DNA of 64,000 nucleotides from Armatimonadota bacterium (GCA_018268355.1 JAFDWR010000001.1:893858-957857); one strand, 5' to 3'. Positions 12,303-22,375 are shown, numbered from the stretch's first letter. Translations and numbers: made by a program. Notes: a model not told the origin generated them from the letters alone.

Positions 12303-13481
12303 ATGGACAACGCCGTCATCTTGGCGGGGGCTCGCACCCCGGTCGGTGCCTTCTCGGGTTCCCTCTCTTCGTTTTCTGGCCCCCAACTCGGATCTTTTGC
12401 CATCGCAGAGGCGCTAAAGCGAGCGGGCGTTTCCGCTGACCAGGTGAGCGAAGTCCTCATGGGACAAGTCCTCACTGGTGGCGCCGGCCAAGCTCCTGCC
12501 CGACAAGCTGCGCTCGGCGCGGGCATCCCGAACAGCGTGCCTTGTACGACGATCAACAAGGTTTGTGGCTCGGGCATGAAGACGATCATGATGGCGAGCC
12601 AAGCCGTTCGCCTCGGTGACGCCGACGTGGTGGTGGCCGGCGGCCAAGAGTCGATGTCGAACGCGATGTACGCGCTGGAAAAGGCGCGCACCGGCTATCG
12701 CATGGGCAATGGCACCCTCATCGACCTTATGATCCATGACGGCCTCTGGGACCCGTACAACAACTGCCACATGGGCAATTGCGGCGACAAGACGAGCGCA
12801 GAGTTCAACGTGAGCCGCGAGGCCCTCGATGCGTTCTCGGCCGAGAGCTACCGACGCGCCCAAGCCGCCGTCGCGAATGGCACGTTCAACGACGAAATCG
12901 TCGCGGTGAGCGTCCCCCAGCGAAAGGGTGATCCCATCCTGGTTTCGTCCGACGAAGAGCCCGGCAAGGGCGACCCTTCGAAGCTGGCTGGCCTCCGACC
13001 CGCCTTCAGCAAGGAAGGCGTCACCACCGCAGGCAACGCAAGCTCGATCAATGATGGTGCCTGCGCCGTTGTCGTCGCGACCGAGGGCTACGCAAACAGC
13101 CATGGCCTCACCCCGCTCGGACGAATCGTGGGCTACGCCCAACACGCCCAGGAGCCGGAGTGGTTCACGACTGCCCCGGCGTTCGCGATCCAAAAGCTGC
13201 TCGCCAAGCACGGCATGACGGTGGACGACGTCGACCTCTTTGAAGTCAACGAGGCGTTCGCGGTCGTCGCGATGGTCGTCGCCGATAAGGTCGGCATCCC
13301 CCACGACAAGCTGAACGTCAATGGCGGCGCGGTCTCGATCGGCCACCCGATCGGTATGACGGGCGCACGGCTGGTCCTGACGGCGCTGCACGAACTGAAG
13401 CGACGCGGAGGCCGATTTGCCGTCTGCTCGCCCTGCATTGGCGGCGGCGAAGCGACCGCGATCCTGGTTGAGGCCCTCTAG
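12303..13481 (+). CDS. Acetyl-CoA C-acetyltransferase (thiolase)
   Basis: Condenses or cleaves acetoacetyl-CoA. The 392-residue protein has the acyl-accepting Cys88 in NKVCGSGMK, NEAFA, NVNGGAVSIGHPIGMTG with the catalytic His, and the second Cys in CIGGGEA near the end. Length and motifs are standard for biosynthetic AtoB/PhaA-type thiolases. No 3-hydroxyacyl-CoA dehydrogenase or PHA gene is adjacent, so the pathway (fatty acid, butyrate or mevalonate) is not shown by context. A hairpin terminator follows. Confidence 0.95.
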   Translation: MDNAVILAGARTPVGAFSGSLSSFSGPQLGSFAIAEALKRAGVSADQVSEVLMGQVLTGGAGQAPARQAALGAGIPNSVPCTTINKVCGSGMKTIMMASQAVRLGDADVVVAGGQESMSNAMYALEKARTGYRMGNGTLIDLMIHDGLWDPYNNCHMGNCGDKTSAEFNVSREALDAFSAESYRRAQAAVANGTFNDEIVAVSVPQRKGDPILVSSDEEPGKGDPSKLAGLRPAFSKEGVTTAGNASSINDGACAVVVATEGYANSHGLTPLGRIVGYAQHAQEPEWFTTAPAFAIQKLLAKHGMTVDDVDLFEVNEAFAVVAMVVADKVGIPHDKLNVNGGAVSIGHPIGMTGARLVLTALHELKRRGGRFAVCSPCIGGGEATAILVEAL

Positions 13482-13524
13482 GTACGGTAAGCCTACGGGA
13501 TTAACCTCATAGGGTTACTGGAAT

Positions 13525-13554
13525 TGCCCCGCAAGGCCAAAGGTTTGCGGGGCA
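13525..13554 (+). terminator. Rho-independent-like terminator after the thiolase gene
   Basis: Ten-base perfect stem TGCCCCGCAA (13525-13534) with TTGCGGGGCA (13545-13554), a ten-base loop, then a T-rich but interrupted tail. It lies 43 bases past the stop codon. Confidence 0.7.
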
Positions 13555-13600
13555 TTCTCGTGTTTAATGAAACCCAAGGCTGTGTGTGAGGTTTTCGGCA

Positions 13601-15730
13601 ATGAATCCTAAAGTTTGGAAGCCGATTCTGCTGATCGTAGGATCGTTTATTTGTGCCATCGTGGGCGTTTTCGCGGTTGGCCGTATTCCGGCGCGAGCCG
13701 CGACGAAGGAAGTGCCAAAGCTGCGCTACATCCACATCGTTGACGTCTCGACCGATCCGCGAGATGCTGGATTCCGACCCCTGCCGAAAACCGCCGCCAG
13801 CTACCTCCGCACCTTTGATGACAATGCGGGGATGCCCGACCTCTTCGTCTACGCCCTGGGCAAAACCGCCAAGCGAGTGACAGTCAAGGAGCTTGACCAG
13901 ACCCCGAACGAAGCCCTGCCAACCGACAAATACAACTTGCCGAAGTCGGGGGGCATCATCGACGTCGTGAAGGCGATCGAGCGCGACACCAATTCGCTTT
14001 ATGGTCCGAAGCTGGTCGTGATCTGGCTTCACCGCCGCGATCTGACCGACGAGGAAGTCAACGAACTGGCCCGTTGGAAGAACGCCAATGCCTCGGAGCG
14101 GTTCTTTGTCCCGATTGGCACCCGCAACACGCTGAGCACGACTCTTGGCAAGATCAGCACCGGCGACAAGTACCTCGCCGCCGAGCTCGTCCCCGGCATG
14201 GCCAACGCCAAGCAGTGGCTGATTGAGCAGTATCCGACCCTGGCCAAGCAGTCGCGACAACGCTTTGTGCCGCTCGCACCGATTCTTCCTACCTTCCCGA
14301 TGTACGCCGCAGCGGCGATTGCCCTGATCGCGGTCGTGTTTGTGGTCGTCCAGCGCTGGTACCACGGCTGGAGGCTCCCTGCCGCGCGCCTCGCCCCGAT
14401 TCTTCTGCTCTGTGCGGTTGTTATTGGCCTTGGCTACCTCGGCGTGATCAACGCGATCCCGCCGTTCTGGACCATCCTCGCGATCGCGCTGTTCGCGGCG
14501 GGACTCCTCACTTGGGCCTACACCGCGAGCGTGCCGAATCCGCGCTTGCTGTGGCTTGCTCTCGGTGGCATCATCGTTGGCTTCATTTCCTTCGTGGTGG
14601 TGACGCCGGATAACGTGATTGAATCTCCCCGCAACTACGTTTGGGCGGGCATTCTGGGCCTCGGCGCGCCCCTGATCTACTACCTCTTCGAGACCTTTGC
14701 ACGGGGCGCGCACATCGAGGTGATGGATGCGACCGGCGCGAGTTGGTACGCCAATCTTGGCGAGCATCCGATCCATCTCGGTTCGCACCCCAAGAACGAC
14801 CTCATCCTCGCTGATGCACCCAGCCAGATGGGCGTCATCGAGATGCGCAATGGCGAGCCGTTCTACAAGGAGATTGAGAAGGACCGCGAATACGCCCTCA
14901 ACGGCGGCCAGGACTTCTGGGCGGGCCCCTTTGCCATTCTCATTCACGGCAAGTTCGACCCCTGGACCGACTACCGAATGCAGATCGGCGAGCCGAAGGG
15001 CGGACCCGAAGAGCGCGCGGTGCCCGGATTCCTCACCTTTGGCCGACCTGGTTCGCGATTCGAGGTGGTGGAACCCGAACAGTCGGAAACGCCTGCCGCG
15101 CAAGCCGATGAGGTTGTGGTGCCGTTCCTCGCCGTCGTCCATGCCGACGAAGAGGTCGCCGAAACGCCGGAACCGGTGGAGCAGATCAACCTCTTCGACG
15201 CTCCGCCCGCCGCAGAGGCCGAAGAGCCCGCCCGCATCGAAGCCAAGTTTGAACCCACCCCCACGGCTACCGAGGAGGTCTCCGTTCCGAACCTCCTAGT
15301 CTTGGGTGAATCTCGCCGCCGTCGTCGACCGGTCACGGAAGTGGAACCTGAGGAGGAACCCCTCCGTCCTGTCGCGACGGCCGAGATCGCATCGCCGGTG
15401 GCCGTTGTGGAGATGCCGGAAGCGCCCATGGAGCAGCTTGTGGCATCGGTCGCGCCGGCCCAGGACCCCTGGAAGCAGCTTGAGGAGATGCTCGCGGCGA
15501 TGAACCTCGACCCGGCAACTCTCGGCATCCCGGCCCGACCCGCGCCGGAACCTACTCCCGCCCCGATGCTCGAGCCTGTCGTTGCCGTAACGCCCGAGCC
15601 GGTGGGCGTTGCCTATCAGATCAACGACGATCCAGCGCTTGAGGCGATCACCTTGAGCGGAAATCGCCGACGACAGGTAGTCGACACCGGTCGCATTCGG
15701 TTCCGCTTCGAACCGACCGACCAACGCTAA
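13601..15730 (+). CDS. Membrane protein with vWA-like periplasmic domain and FHA-like cytoplasmic domain
   Basis: Not a recognised named family; 709 residues from ATG 13601, which has GTGAGG ten bases upstream. Seen in order: one N-terminal helix (about 7-28), a region with DVSTD and VVIWLHRRDLTDEEV that looks like a degenerate vWA fold (about 42-215), and five hydrophobic helices (about 235-251, 264-284, 287-306, 316-333, 346-364). A segment like a degenerate FHA domain follows (about 372-455, with HLGSHPKNDLILAD). The tail is long, Glu/Pro-rich and probably disordered. The expected FHA phosphopeptide residues are not clear. Monocistronic, closed by a strong terminator. Confidence 0.7.
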   Translation: MNPKVWKPILLIVGSFICAIVGVFAVGRIPARAATKEVPKLRYIHIVDVSTDPRDAGFRPLPKTAASYLRTFDDNAGMPDLFVYALGKTAKRVTVKELDQTPNEALPTDKYNLPKSGGIIDVVKAIERDTNSLYGPKLVVIWLHRRDLTDEEVNELARWKNANASERFFVPIGTRNTLSTTLGKISTGDKYLAAELVPGMANAKQWLIEQYPTLAKQSRQRFVPLAPILPTFPMYAAAAIALIAVVFVVVQRWYHGWRLPAARLAPILLLCAVVIGLGYLGVINAIPPFWTILAIALFAAGLLTWAYTASVPNPRLLWLALGGIIVGFISFVVVTPDNVIESPRNYVWAGILGLGAPLIYYLFETFARGAHIEVMDATGASWYANLGEHPIHLGSHPKNDLILADAPSQMGVIEMRNGEPFYKEIEKDREYALNGGQDFWAGPFAILIHGKFDPWTDYRMQIGEPKGGPEERAVPGFLTFGRPGSRFEVVEPEQSETPAAQADEVVVPFLAVVHADEEVAETPEPVEQINLFDAPPAAEAEEPARIEAKFEPTPTATEEVSVPNLLVLGESRRRRRPVTEVEPEEEPLRPVATAEIASPVAVVEMPEAPMEQLVASVAPAQDPWKQLEEMLAAMNLDPATLGIPARPAPEPTPAPMLEPVVAVTPEPVGVAYQINDDPALEAITLSGNRRRQVVDTGRIRFRFEPTDQR

Positions 15731-15746
15731 GACCAGCCAAGCCCAA

Positions 15747-15789
15747 AACGAAAGCGGCGTCGCGCGAAGTGCGCGACGCCGCTTTCGTT
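15747..15789. terminator. Bidirectional terminator between the vWA/FHA gene and the RND operon
   Basis: A perfect 19-base stem, 15747-15765 with 15771-15789, and a GAAGT loop. The stem begins AACGAAAGC and ends GCTTTCGTT. A-rich and T-rich flanks on both sides let it work for both converging transcripts. Confidence 0.9.
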
Positions 15790-15805
15790 GTTCGTGCTCC
15801 CTGAC

Positions 15806-18800
15806 TTAGGGCTGAGGGGTCTTCTCCGATTCGTCGACCGTCGTCGTCGAAGGGCCTTCCGCCACTTCGGCGATCGGCTCAGGTCGGCCACGGCGCATGA
15901 GCTTGCCCACGCCCTGCGAAAGGTCGTCGAAGATCGTGTACGAACACGGGATGACGAGAAGGGTGAGGAACGTGCTGAGCGTGATGCCACCAAGAATGGT
16001 GATACCGATCGTCTCACGGAACTCAGAGCCCTTACCGAGCGCGAGCGCGACCGGCAACATGCCAAGGATGAGCGCGATCGTCGTCATCATGATCGGGCGA
16101 AGTCGGGTCGGACCCGCTTCGACGAGCGCATCGTGGCGGTCACGTCCACGGCTTCGCAGCGTGTTCGTGTAGTCCACGAGGAGGATCGCGTTTTTACCCA
16201 CGAGTCCAATGAGCGCAATCAACCCGATGAAGCCAACGATGTTCAACGCCTTATCCGAGATGACCAACGCAAGCAGCGCACCGACCATGGCCTGGGGCTG
16301 GCTGAGCTGGATGATGAACGGATAGACGATGTTGTCGTAGAGCGACGCGAGAAGGATGTAGACGAGGATGAGGCCAAAGCCCATCGCGCCAAGCAGGTAG
16401 CCCATTTCTCGCTGTTGCGAGTCGGCCTGGCCAAGGGGCTTGTACTTGACGCCCTCTGGGACGATGCCTCGGTCCTTCAACGCCTTGTCGATGTCAGCCT
16501 GGACCGTTCCCGCCGAGAAGCCCGGCAAGAGGTCGGCGTCGACCTTGATCTCTTCACCGCGGTTCCGGCGGTCGATCTTGGTGACGCTCGGCACGGTCTG
16601 GAGCTTGGCGACGTCGCCAACGCGAACCGGACTGCCCTGGACGAACTTAATCGGCACCGTTTGGAGCAGATTCGGGTTGTCGCGGTCCTTCGGATCGAGC
16701 ATGACGCGGATGCCATACTCGCGGCCGTTTACGCGCAGCTTGGAGTCGTCGTTACCGCTGTACATCGTTCGCACCGCGGCACCGAGTTCAGCCACCGTCA
16801 CGTTGGCGTCAGCCATTCTCTCGGCATCCGGAATCGCTTGGATCTCGCTCTTACCGGGCTTCGATGAGAGGTTGACGTTGATCACGCCCGGGATCGCGCC
16901 TGACTCGAGGAGTTCCTTCACCTTCAGCGCGGTCGGCATCAGCAGGTTTCGATTCTCCGAAGTAAACGAGAGCTGGATCGCAGAACCAAAGCCGAATCCG
17001 TCGCCGGTGCCAACCGTGATCTTCGCTCCAGGATAGCGGCCTACCTTGGCAAGAAGGTCAGCAGCAACGCTCTGGTCCGACCGGTCTCGGAGGTGCTCCT
17101 TCGGCTTGCCGAACTTATCCGAGAAGGATCGCTTTTCATAAAGCGTTCCGTCGATCTGGGCGAAGTTGGAGCTGGAGCTGCCACCCGCGAATCGGTTGCC
17201 CGATTCCACGCCGGTGGTGCTGAGCACGAACTTCACGTCGGGGTCGCTCTGGAAGATCTTGGAAACGTAGTCCACGACCTTCTGGGTTTCCTGAAGGCTT
17301 GCACCAGGCGGAAGCTCGATGCTCGCATTCACCTTGCCGTTATCGGCGACCGGGAAGAACTGGAACTTGAAGACCGCTTCCTTCTTCCACTGGCCGAACA
17401 GATAACCACCCACGGTCGCGACCGGGAAGATCATCGCGAAGGCGACTGCGGAGAGCAGGTACTTCGGGCTGAATCGCTTGTGGCGAAGCCAGTTCACGAC
17501 GGTGACGACAACGCCCACGAAGATCGCCGGCCGGAGCATGCCCATGCCTTGCGCAAACGCGCCGCCGATGCCATGAGGCGGAATCGGTTGGCCGGGCTTG
17601 ATCGCATCCTTCGGAATCTCGGCAGGAATGAACGATCCGCCGAGAAAGTTGAAGACTGCGACGAGCGCGAGGTTGCCGAGGATGAACACGAACCAGCGAT
17701 GGTTCAGCGACCACTCGAGGGCGCGGCGATAGACGTTCTCAAACTTCGCGAACATCCGCTCGAACCACTGGGCAAAGCGGCCGTTTGGGTGCTCGACGTC
17801 TTCACCGCGTCGATACCAGCGCGAGGCGAGCATCGGCGTCAGGGTGAACGAAACGAAGAGTGAGAACAGTGTCGCGAAGACGAACCCAAGCGCGAGCGGC
17901 TTGAAGAACTGACCTACGATGCCGCCCATGAAGCCAATCGGCAAGAAGACGACGACGTCGGCGAGGGTGATCGCAATGGCCGCAAGACCGATTTCCGATC
18001 GACCGTTGATCGCGGCTTCGCGCGGGTCTTCGCCCATCTTAAGGTGGCGATAGATGTTCTCAAGGACGACGATTGCGTCATCGACCAACACGCCGACCGC
18101 CAGCGAAAGCGCCAGCAGCGAGAGGTTGTTGATCGTGAAGCCTGCGAGCTTCATCGCGATGAAGCTGGCGAAGATCGAGGTCGGGATGGCGAGCGCAACG
18201 ATCATCGTTCCACGGAAGTTGTGGAGGAAGATATAAACGATCGCGCAAACGAGAACGATACCGATGAAGAGCGTGAGGTTGAGGTCGTGGAGCGACTCGG
18301 TGATCTGCTTCGCGTCCTCATAGGTCACCTCGAACTTGATGCCCTGGTCGGCGTACTCCTTGGTGAGCGAGGTCATGACGTCCCGCGCCTGCTTCGTGAT
18401 CTCAACCGCGTTTCCGTCCTTCGCCTTGATGACCGCAATCGAGATCGTCTCGTTGCCGTTCAGAAGGGTCTTGGTGTCGCGCTCCTTGACGGTGTCGACG
18501 ATGTCAGCGACGTCGCCGAGGCGAACGATCTTGCCCTTGCCGCCCATGCGGTTGGGGTCGCTGACGGAAAGTCGGAGCTCGCGGACCTTGTCCACTTGCT
18601 CGAACTGGTTCAGCACGCGGACGGAAATCTCTTCCTTATCGGTCTTGAGCTTTCCACCGGGGATATCGAGGTTCGCGGAGACAATCGCGCGCTGAACGTC
18701 GTTGATGCCGATGCCATAAGCAAGCAGCGAGGCCGGCTTGAGCCGAACCTGAATCTCGCGAACATCGCCACCTTCGACGCCGACCGAGGCAACGCCGCCG

Positions 18801-19303
18801 ATCTGACCGAATCGATCCTTGAACTTGTCGTCGACGAGGTCGCGCAGCTGCTGACCGCTCAACTTGTTGCTGGAAACGGACATGTAGAGCGCGGGCGAAG
18901 ACGTCGAGTCAAACTTCGTGACCGTCGGCTTCAGGGCGTCCTTCGGAAGGTCGTTCACGACGGAGTCAACCTTGGTTCGGACGTCGTTGAGCGCGACGTC
19001 TTGATTGATTCCGATCTCAAGCTGGACAAGCACGAGCGAGATGCCTTCGCGCGAGTTACTCGTGATCTCACGAACGCCGTTGACCGAGGCGACTGCCTCT
19101 TCGACCTTCTTCGAGATTTGGGTGTTCACCGTGTCGGGGTTGGCACCCGGATAAACCGTTGAGATCGTCACGACGCCGAAAGAGACTTCGGGGTTGAGCT
19201 CGACCCGCATGCTGTTGTAGCTGACGAAGCCCAGCAGCATCGCTGCGAACATCATCATCAAGACAAAGACGGGTCTTGTAATAGAAGCTTTGGTTAAACC
19301 CAT
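15806..19303 (-). CDS. RND efflux pump inner-membrane transporter, AcrB-like, with an extra two-helix insertion
   Basis: Proton-driven drug/solute exporter of the HAE1 type. The proton-relay pair Asp408-Asp409 is in VGVLVDDAIVVLENI. Both halves are present, each with a helix bundle and periplasmic domain. At 1165 residues it exceeds the usual 1030-1050. Residues about 558-648 (17360-17632) are additional: a Pro/Gly-rich stretch and two hydrophobic segments (about 591-605 and 614-637), placed between the helix that begins half two and the second porter domain. Last gene of the abrB-tolC-adaptor-RND operon, four bases after the adaptor. The substrate is unknown. Confidence 0.93.
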   Translation of the reverse strand: MGLTKASITRPVFVLMMMFAAMLLGFVSYNSMRVELNPEVSFGVVTISTVYPGANPDTVNTQISKKVEEAVASVNGVREITSNSREGISLVLVQLEIGINQDVALNDVRTKVDSVVNDLPKDALKPTVTKFDSTSSPALYMSVSSNKLSGQQLRDLVDDKFKDRFGQIGGVASVGVEGGDVREIQVRLKPASLLAYGIGINDVQRAIVSANLDIPGGKLKTDKEEISVRVLNQFEQVDKVRELRLSVSDPNRMGGKGKIVRLGDVADIVDTVKERDTKTLLNGNETISIAVIKAKDGNAVEITKQARDVMTSLTKEYADQGIKFEVTYEDAKQITESLHDLNLTLFIGIVLVCAIVYIFLHNFRGTMIVALAIPTSIFASFIAMKLAGFTINNLSLLALSLAVGVLVDDAIVVLENIYRHLKMGEDPREAAINGRSEIGLAAIAITLADVVVFLPIGFMGGIVGQFFKPLALGFVFATLFSLFVSFTLTPMLASRWYRRGEDVEHPNGRFAQWFERMFAKFENVYRRALEWSLNHRWFVFILGNLALVAVFNFLGGSFIPAEIPKDAIKPGQPIPPHGIGGAFAQGMGMLRPAIFVGVVVTVVNWLRHKRFSPKYLLSAVAFAMIFPVATVGGYLFGQWKKEAVFKFQFFPVADNGKVNASIELPPGASLQETQKVVDYVSKIFQSDPDVKFVLSTTGVESGNRFAGGSSSSNFAQIDGTLYEKRSFSDKFGKPKEHLRDRSDQSVAADLLAKVGRYPGAKITVGTGDGFGFGSAIQLSFTSENRNLLMPTALKVKELLESGAIPGVINVNLSSKPGKSEIQAIPDAERMADANVTVAELGAAVRTMYSGNDDSKLRVNGREYGIRVMLDPKDRDNPNLLQTVPIKFVQGSPVRVGDVAKLQTVPSVTKIDRRNRGEEIKVDADLLPGFSAGTVQADIDKALKDRGIVPEGVKYKPLGQADSQQREMGYLLGAMGFGLILVYILLASLYDNIVYPFIIQLSQPQAMVGALLALVISDKALNIVGFIGLIALIGLVGKNAILLVDYTNTLRSRGRDRHDALVEAGPTRLRPIMMTTIALILGMLPVALALGKGSEFRETIGITILGGITLSTFLTLLVIPCSYTIFDDLSQGVGKLMRRGRPEPIAEVAEGPSTTTVDESEKTPQP

Positions 19304-19307
19304 GGTG

Positions 19308-20810
19308 CTACTTGCCCTTTCCAGTCACGTCCTTGACCAGTGAGCCCGACTTCAGGCTCGACTGTCCCTTGGTGATGACCTTTGACGCGAGGTCGAGGCC
19401 GGTGACCTCGACGATGGTTCCGTCGGAGAGGCCCTTCGTCACGGGGACCTCCTTGGCCTTGTCTCCATCGAGGATGAAGACGACATCCTTGTTGTTCACT
19501 CGGACCACGGCATCGTTGGGAACGGTGACCGCTCCCGGCGAAACGCGAACCTGGACGCTACCCCGAGCGAACATGCCCGGTCGGAGAAGGTTTTGGCCTT
19601 CATTGATCGTCACGCGAACGGTAAACGACCGGCCAACCTCTTCGCCTGCGCCGCTGATCGTCTGCACCGTGCCGGTGAAGGTCTTGCCGGGGACGGAATC
19701 GCAGGTGATGCGCACGAGCTTGCCAGCGCCGATCTGGTTCAGGCTGGTCTCGGGGACTTGGCCCTCAAAGTAGACGCCATTCGCGCCGACGAGGCGAGCG
19801 ATCGGCGTTCCCGGGGCAACCGTGGTTCCGACCTGAATCGGTCGACCGGAGACCTTGCCGCTGAACGGCGCGCGGACGGTGAAGTCGGCGAGCTGGGTGC
19901 GGATGATGTCGGCCTGGGCTTGGGCCGCGCTCACCTGCGAGCGTGCGGTTCGGACCTGGTCGTTGAGCAAGACATCCAGCCGTTGGTTGGCGCGTGCGGT
20001 TCGAAGGGCTTCTTCGGCCTGGACGACGCCTTGCTGGGCAATCGACACCTGCGCGCGAGCCGCTTCGACGTCTTCGCGGCGTCCGCCGTTGTCCATCATT
20101 GCGAGGGCCTGCAGGGCGTTCTCGTAAGCCGAATTCGCCGAGGTGAACTGGGCCTGCGCGGCATCGAGCGCGGACTGGGCAACCGCCCCTTCCGCCACGA
20201 GCTGACTGACTCGGTTAAGGTTCTTCTGGGCGAGTTCAAGCTGTGCCTTTGCGCTGGCGACGTTGTTCTCCGCCTGCTTTCGCTCCTCCGGACGTGCCCA
20301 CGAGATCACCTTCTTCAGCTGGGCTTGGGCCGACTTGAGCTGCTCGCGAGCAGCCTGGACGCCGGCTTCGGCCTGGCGAACCTGGGCTCGCGAGCGCGAG
20401 GGGGTCAGCGTCGCATTGTTGACCGCCGCTTGGAGCTGGGACTGCGCGGTACCGACGGCGGCGATCGCCTGTCGGTATTGAGCGAGGACGGTGCTCGAAT
20501 CGAGGGTCGCGACCACCTGGCCCGCGTTCACCGAATCGCCGTCGCGGATCGTGAGCGCGGTGATGCGACCGCCCACCTTCGGGCTGATCTGCACGTCGTC
20601 CGACGTGACGATCTGGCCGCTGATTTCGAGCGATTCGGCGACGTCCTTCTTCTGTGGGGAAGCGACTTCGACTTCAATCACCGGGTCGGCAATGAGCTTC
20701 TGCGTCTGAGCGGCTTGTTCCTGTGCCTTTCGGTCCACGCATCCCACGAGGAACACGCTTGGTAGCAACAAGAGGCTGAGTGCTTTGACAAGATTTCGTT
20801 GGTCGATCAT
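19308..20810 (-). CDS. RND periplasmic adaptor (membrane fusion) lipoprotein
   Basis: Links the RND pump to the TolC-like channel. The 500-residue protein has a lipoprotein signal with lipobox LVGC (Cys about 24). The first lipoyl half begins SGQIVTSDDVQISPKVGGRI. A very long alpha-helical hairpin rich in Ala/Gln heptads follows (about 110-300), then the second lipoyl half DFTVRAPFSGKVSG and beta-barrel and membrane-proximal domains. The hairpin is longer than in AcrA-like proteins, which may match the TolC partner. Start ATG 20810; the gaps to its neighbours are three and four bases. Confidence 0.92.
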   Translation of the reverse strand: MIDQRNLVKALSLLLLPSVFLVGCVDRKAQEQAAQTQKLIADPVIEVEVASPQKKDVAESLEISGQIVTSDDVQISPKVGGRITALTIRDGDSVNAGQVVATLDSSTVLAQYRQAIAAVGTAQSQLQAAVNNATLTPSRSRAQVRQAEAGVQAAREQLKSAQAQLKKVISWARPEERKQAENNVASAKAQLELAQKNLNRVSQLVAEGAVAQSALDAAQAQFTSANSAYENALQALAMMDNGGRREDVEAARAQVSIAQQGVVQAEEALRTARANQRLDVLLNDQVRTARSQVSAAQAQADIIRTQLADFTVRAPFSGKVSGRPIQVGTTVAPGTPIARLVGANGVYFEGQVPETSLNQIGAGKLVRITCDSVPGKTFTGTVQTISGAGEEVGRSFTVRVTINEGQNLLRPGMFARGSVQVRVSPGAVTVPNDAVVRVNNKDVVFILDGDKAKEVPVTKGLSDGTIVEVTGLDLASKVITKGQSSLKSGSLVKDVTGKGK

Positions 20811-20813
20811 GGG

Positions 20814-22127
20814 TTACTTGGATGGGTTGGTCGGGGCGCTAGGCACCTGGTCTCGGCCGGTTGCGCGGAGCAATTCGGCATTTGCCGTGAGAAGGTCGTA
20901 CTTGGCGTTCACAAAACCAATGCGGGCCTGGGTGAGCGTGAGCTGGGCGTCGGTGACTTCAAGCTGAATGCCTTCGCCGGCCTTCAGTCGCACGGTGGCG
21001 ATGCGGTAGTTCTCTTCCGCAAGCTCGACCTGCTTCTTCGTCGTCTTGATCCGGGCCTCGGCGTTCATGAAGTTCGTCCACGCTTGGCGAACCTCGAGCG
21101 AGATGCCGAGCTTCACCTGTTCGAGCTGGATCTTGAGCGCCTCGCGGTCTTGGTCGACCTGGCGAACCCGTGCTCGGGTGATGCCGTTGTCAAAGACGGT
21201 CCAGTTCAGGTTGAGCGAGCCGGTGACCTGCTGGCGCTGGGCGAAGGCACCGATTTGGCCGAGCAAGGTCTGGTAGTTCAGGCTCAGGGCGAGGATTGGC
21301 CGCAGGGCGAGTTCCTCGGACCGCTTCAAAAGGTCAAGGCTCTTGAGCGACCGCTCAAGGCTGCGGACTTCGGGACGCGAGTCGGACGCCATCTTCACTG
21401 CGTCCTCGGGCGATTCACCCAAGGTCGGCAGCTCCGTGATGTCAGCAAATTCGACCGGGGTTTCGATCGGCATCGCGAGGACGTTGTTGAAGAATTCCTT
21501 GCTCAGCGCGACGTTGTTCCCTGCCGTGATGAGGTCACTCTTGGCGGCTTCGAGCTGGGCTTCGGCGCGGATGACGAAGACGCGGGCGGTGTCGCCCGCC
21601 TTAAGCCGCTCCTGCTGAATTCGAAGGTTTTCGGTGGCATCGGCGACCGCTTGCTCGGCGACCTTTTGTCCCGCTTGGGCGCGGAGGACGGCAAGGAAGG
21701 CTTGGCGTGCTTGGAGTCGAACGGCAAGCTTCTGGGCGTCGAGCTGGGCTTGCTGGGAAAGCAGCGATTCGCGGGCGGCATCGGCACCGGTGCGAATCCG
21801 GCCCGAGATGTCAATCGGGAGGCTGAACGCTGCGCTGAGGGTTCGCTGGTCGATGGGCTGGGCCACGACCGGGTTCCCGCCGAGGTTGATGATGTTGGCC
21901 TTTTGGAAGCGCAGATACTGCGCCGAGCCGCTCAAGGTCGGTCCGAGGGCCGACTTGCGCTCGACGACCGCCCACCTCGCCTTGTCCACGCCGGTCTTGG
22001 CGAGGCGGACTGCGAAGGCGCGCTCAACGGCAAGGTCGGCCGCTTGATCGATGGTCATCGGCGGGGTTTGGATGCCGGCCCGGGAGGCGGCAATGACGGC
22101 GGCAAAAGCAGAAATCACAAGGGTCAT
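20814..22127 (-). CDS. TolC-like outer membrane efflux protein
   Basis: Outer-membrane channel for the pump; 437 residues with an N-terminal signal sequence. It has two repeats of the OEP family with the usual pattern of long Gln/Ala/Glu-rich helices, a YQTLLGQ segment and LNWTVFDNGITR in the second beta hairpin, then LRATGRD near the C-terminus. It starts at ATG 22127, overlapping the abrB-like stop by four bases (ATGA). Its position before the adaptor gene means the whole tripartite pump is one transcription unit. Confidence 0.92.
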   Translation of the reverse strand: MTLVISAFAAVIAASRAGIQTPPMTIDQAADLAVERAFAVRLAKTGVDKARWAVVERKSALGPTLSGSAQYLRFQKANIINLGGNPVVAQPIDQRTLSAAFSLPIDISGRIRTGADAARESLLSQQAQLDAQKLAVRLQARQAFLAVLRAQAGQKVAEQAVADATENLRIQQERLKAGDTARVFVIRAEAQLEAAKSDLITAGNNVALSKEFFNNVLAMPIETPVEFADITELPTLGESPEDAVKMASDSRPEVRSLERSLKSLDLLKRSEELALRPILALSLNYQTLLGQIGAFAQRQQVTGSLNLNWTVFDNGITRARVRQVDQDREALKIQLEQVKLGISLEVRQAWTNFMNAEARIKTTKKQVELAEENYRIATVRLKAGEGIQLEVTDAQLTLTQARIGFVNAKYDLLTANAELLRATGRDQVPSAPTNPSK

Positions 22128-22375
22128 ACGGGGTGCGTCTCCTGTTGGGAACCGGCTTCGGCCCCTTCCAGCATGGCGGTGAACTCTTCGAGAAAGGCAC
22201 GGGCGTCACTGATCTTGAAGACCATGAGTCCGGCGTGGATGGGGTGGCGCATGACGAGGAGCTTTTCGCCCGGGTTGAACCCAAGCTCGGCCCTCGCCTC
22301 TGCCGGGATGACGATTTGGCCGCGCTCGCCAACGGTCACGGACCCATAAAAACTGTCGTCACACTTGAAACTCAT
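22124..22375 (-). CDS. SpoVT/AbrB-type transcriptional regulator of the efflux operon
   Basis: An 83-residue protein with the swapped-hairpin DNA-binding fold: VTVGERGQIVIPAEARAELG is the AbrB/MazE signature, followed by FNPGEKLLVM. It is the first gene of the efflux operon and overlaps tolC by four bases, so autoregulation of the pump is likely (inference). ATG 22375 is the start: an in-frame TGA lies a few codons upstream and GAGG is six bases ahead. Three TCATAC repeats overlap and precede the start. It could be a lone antitoxin, but no toxin gene is next to it. Confidence 0.88.
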   Translation of the reverse strand: MSFKCDDSFYGSVTVGERGQIVIPAEARAELGFNPGEKLLVMRHPIHAGLMVFKISDARAFLEEFTAMLEGAEAGSQQETHPV

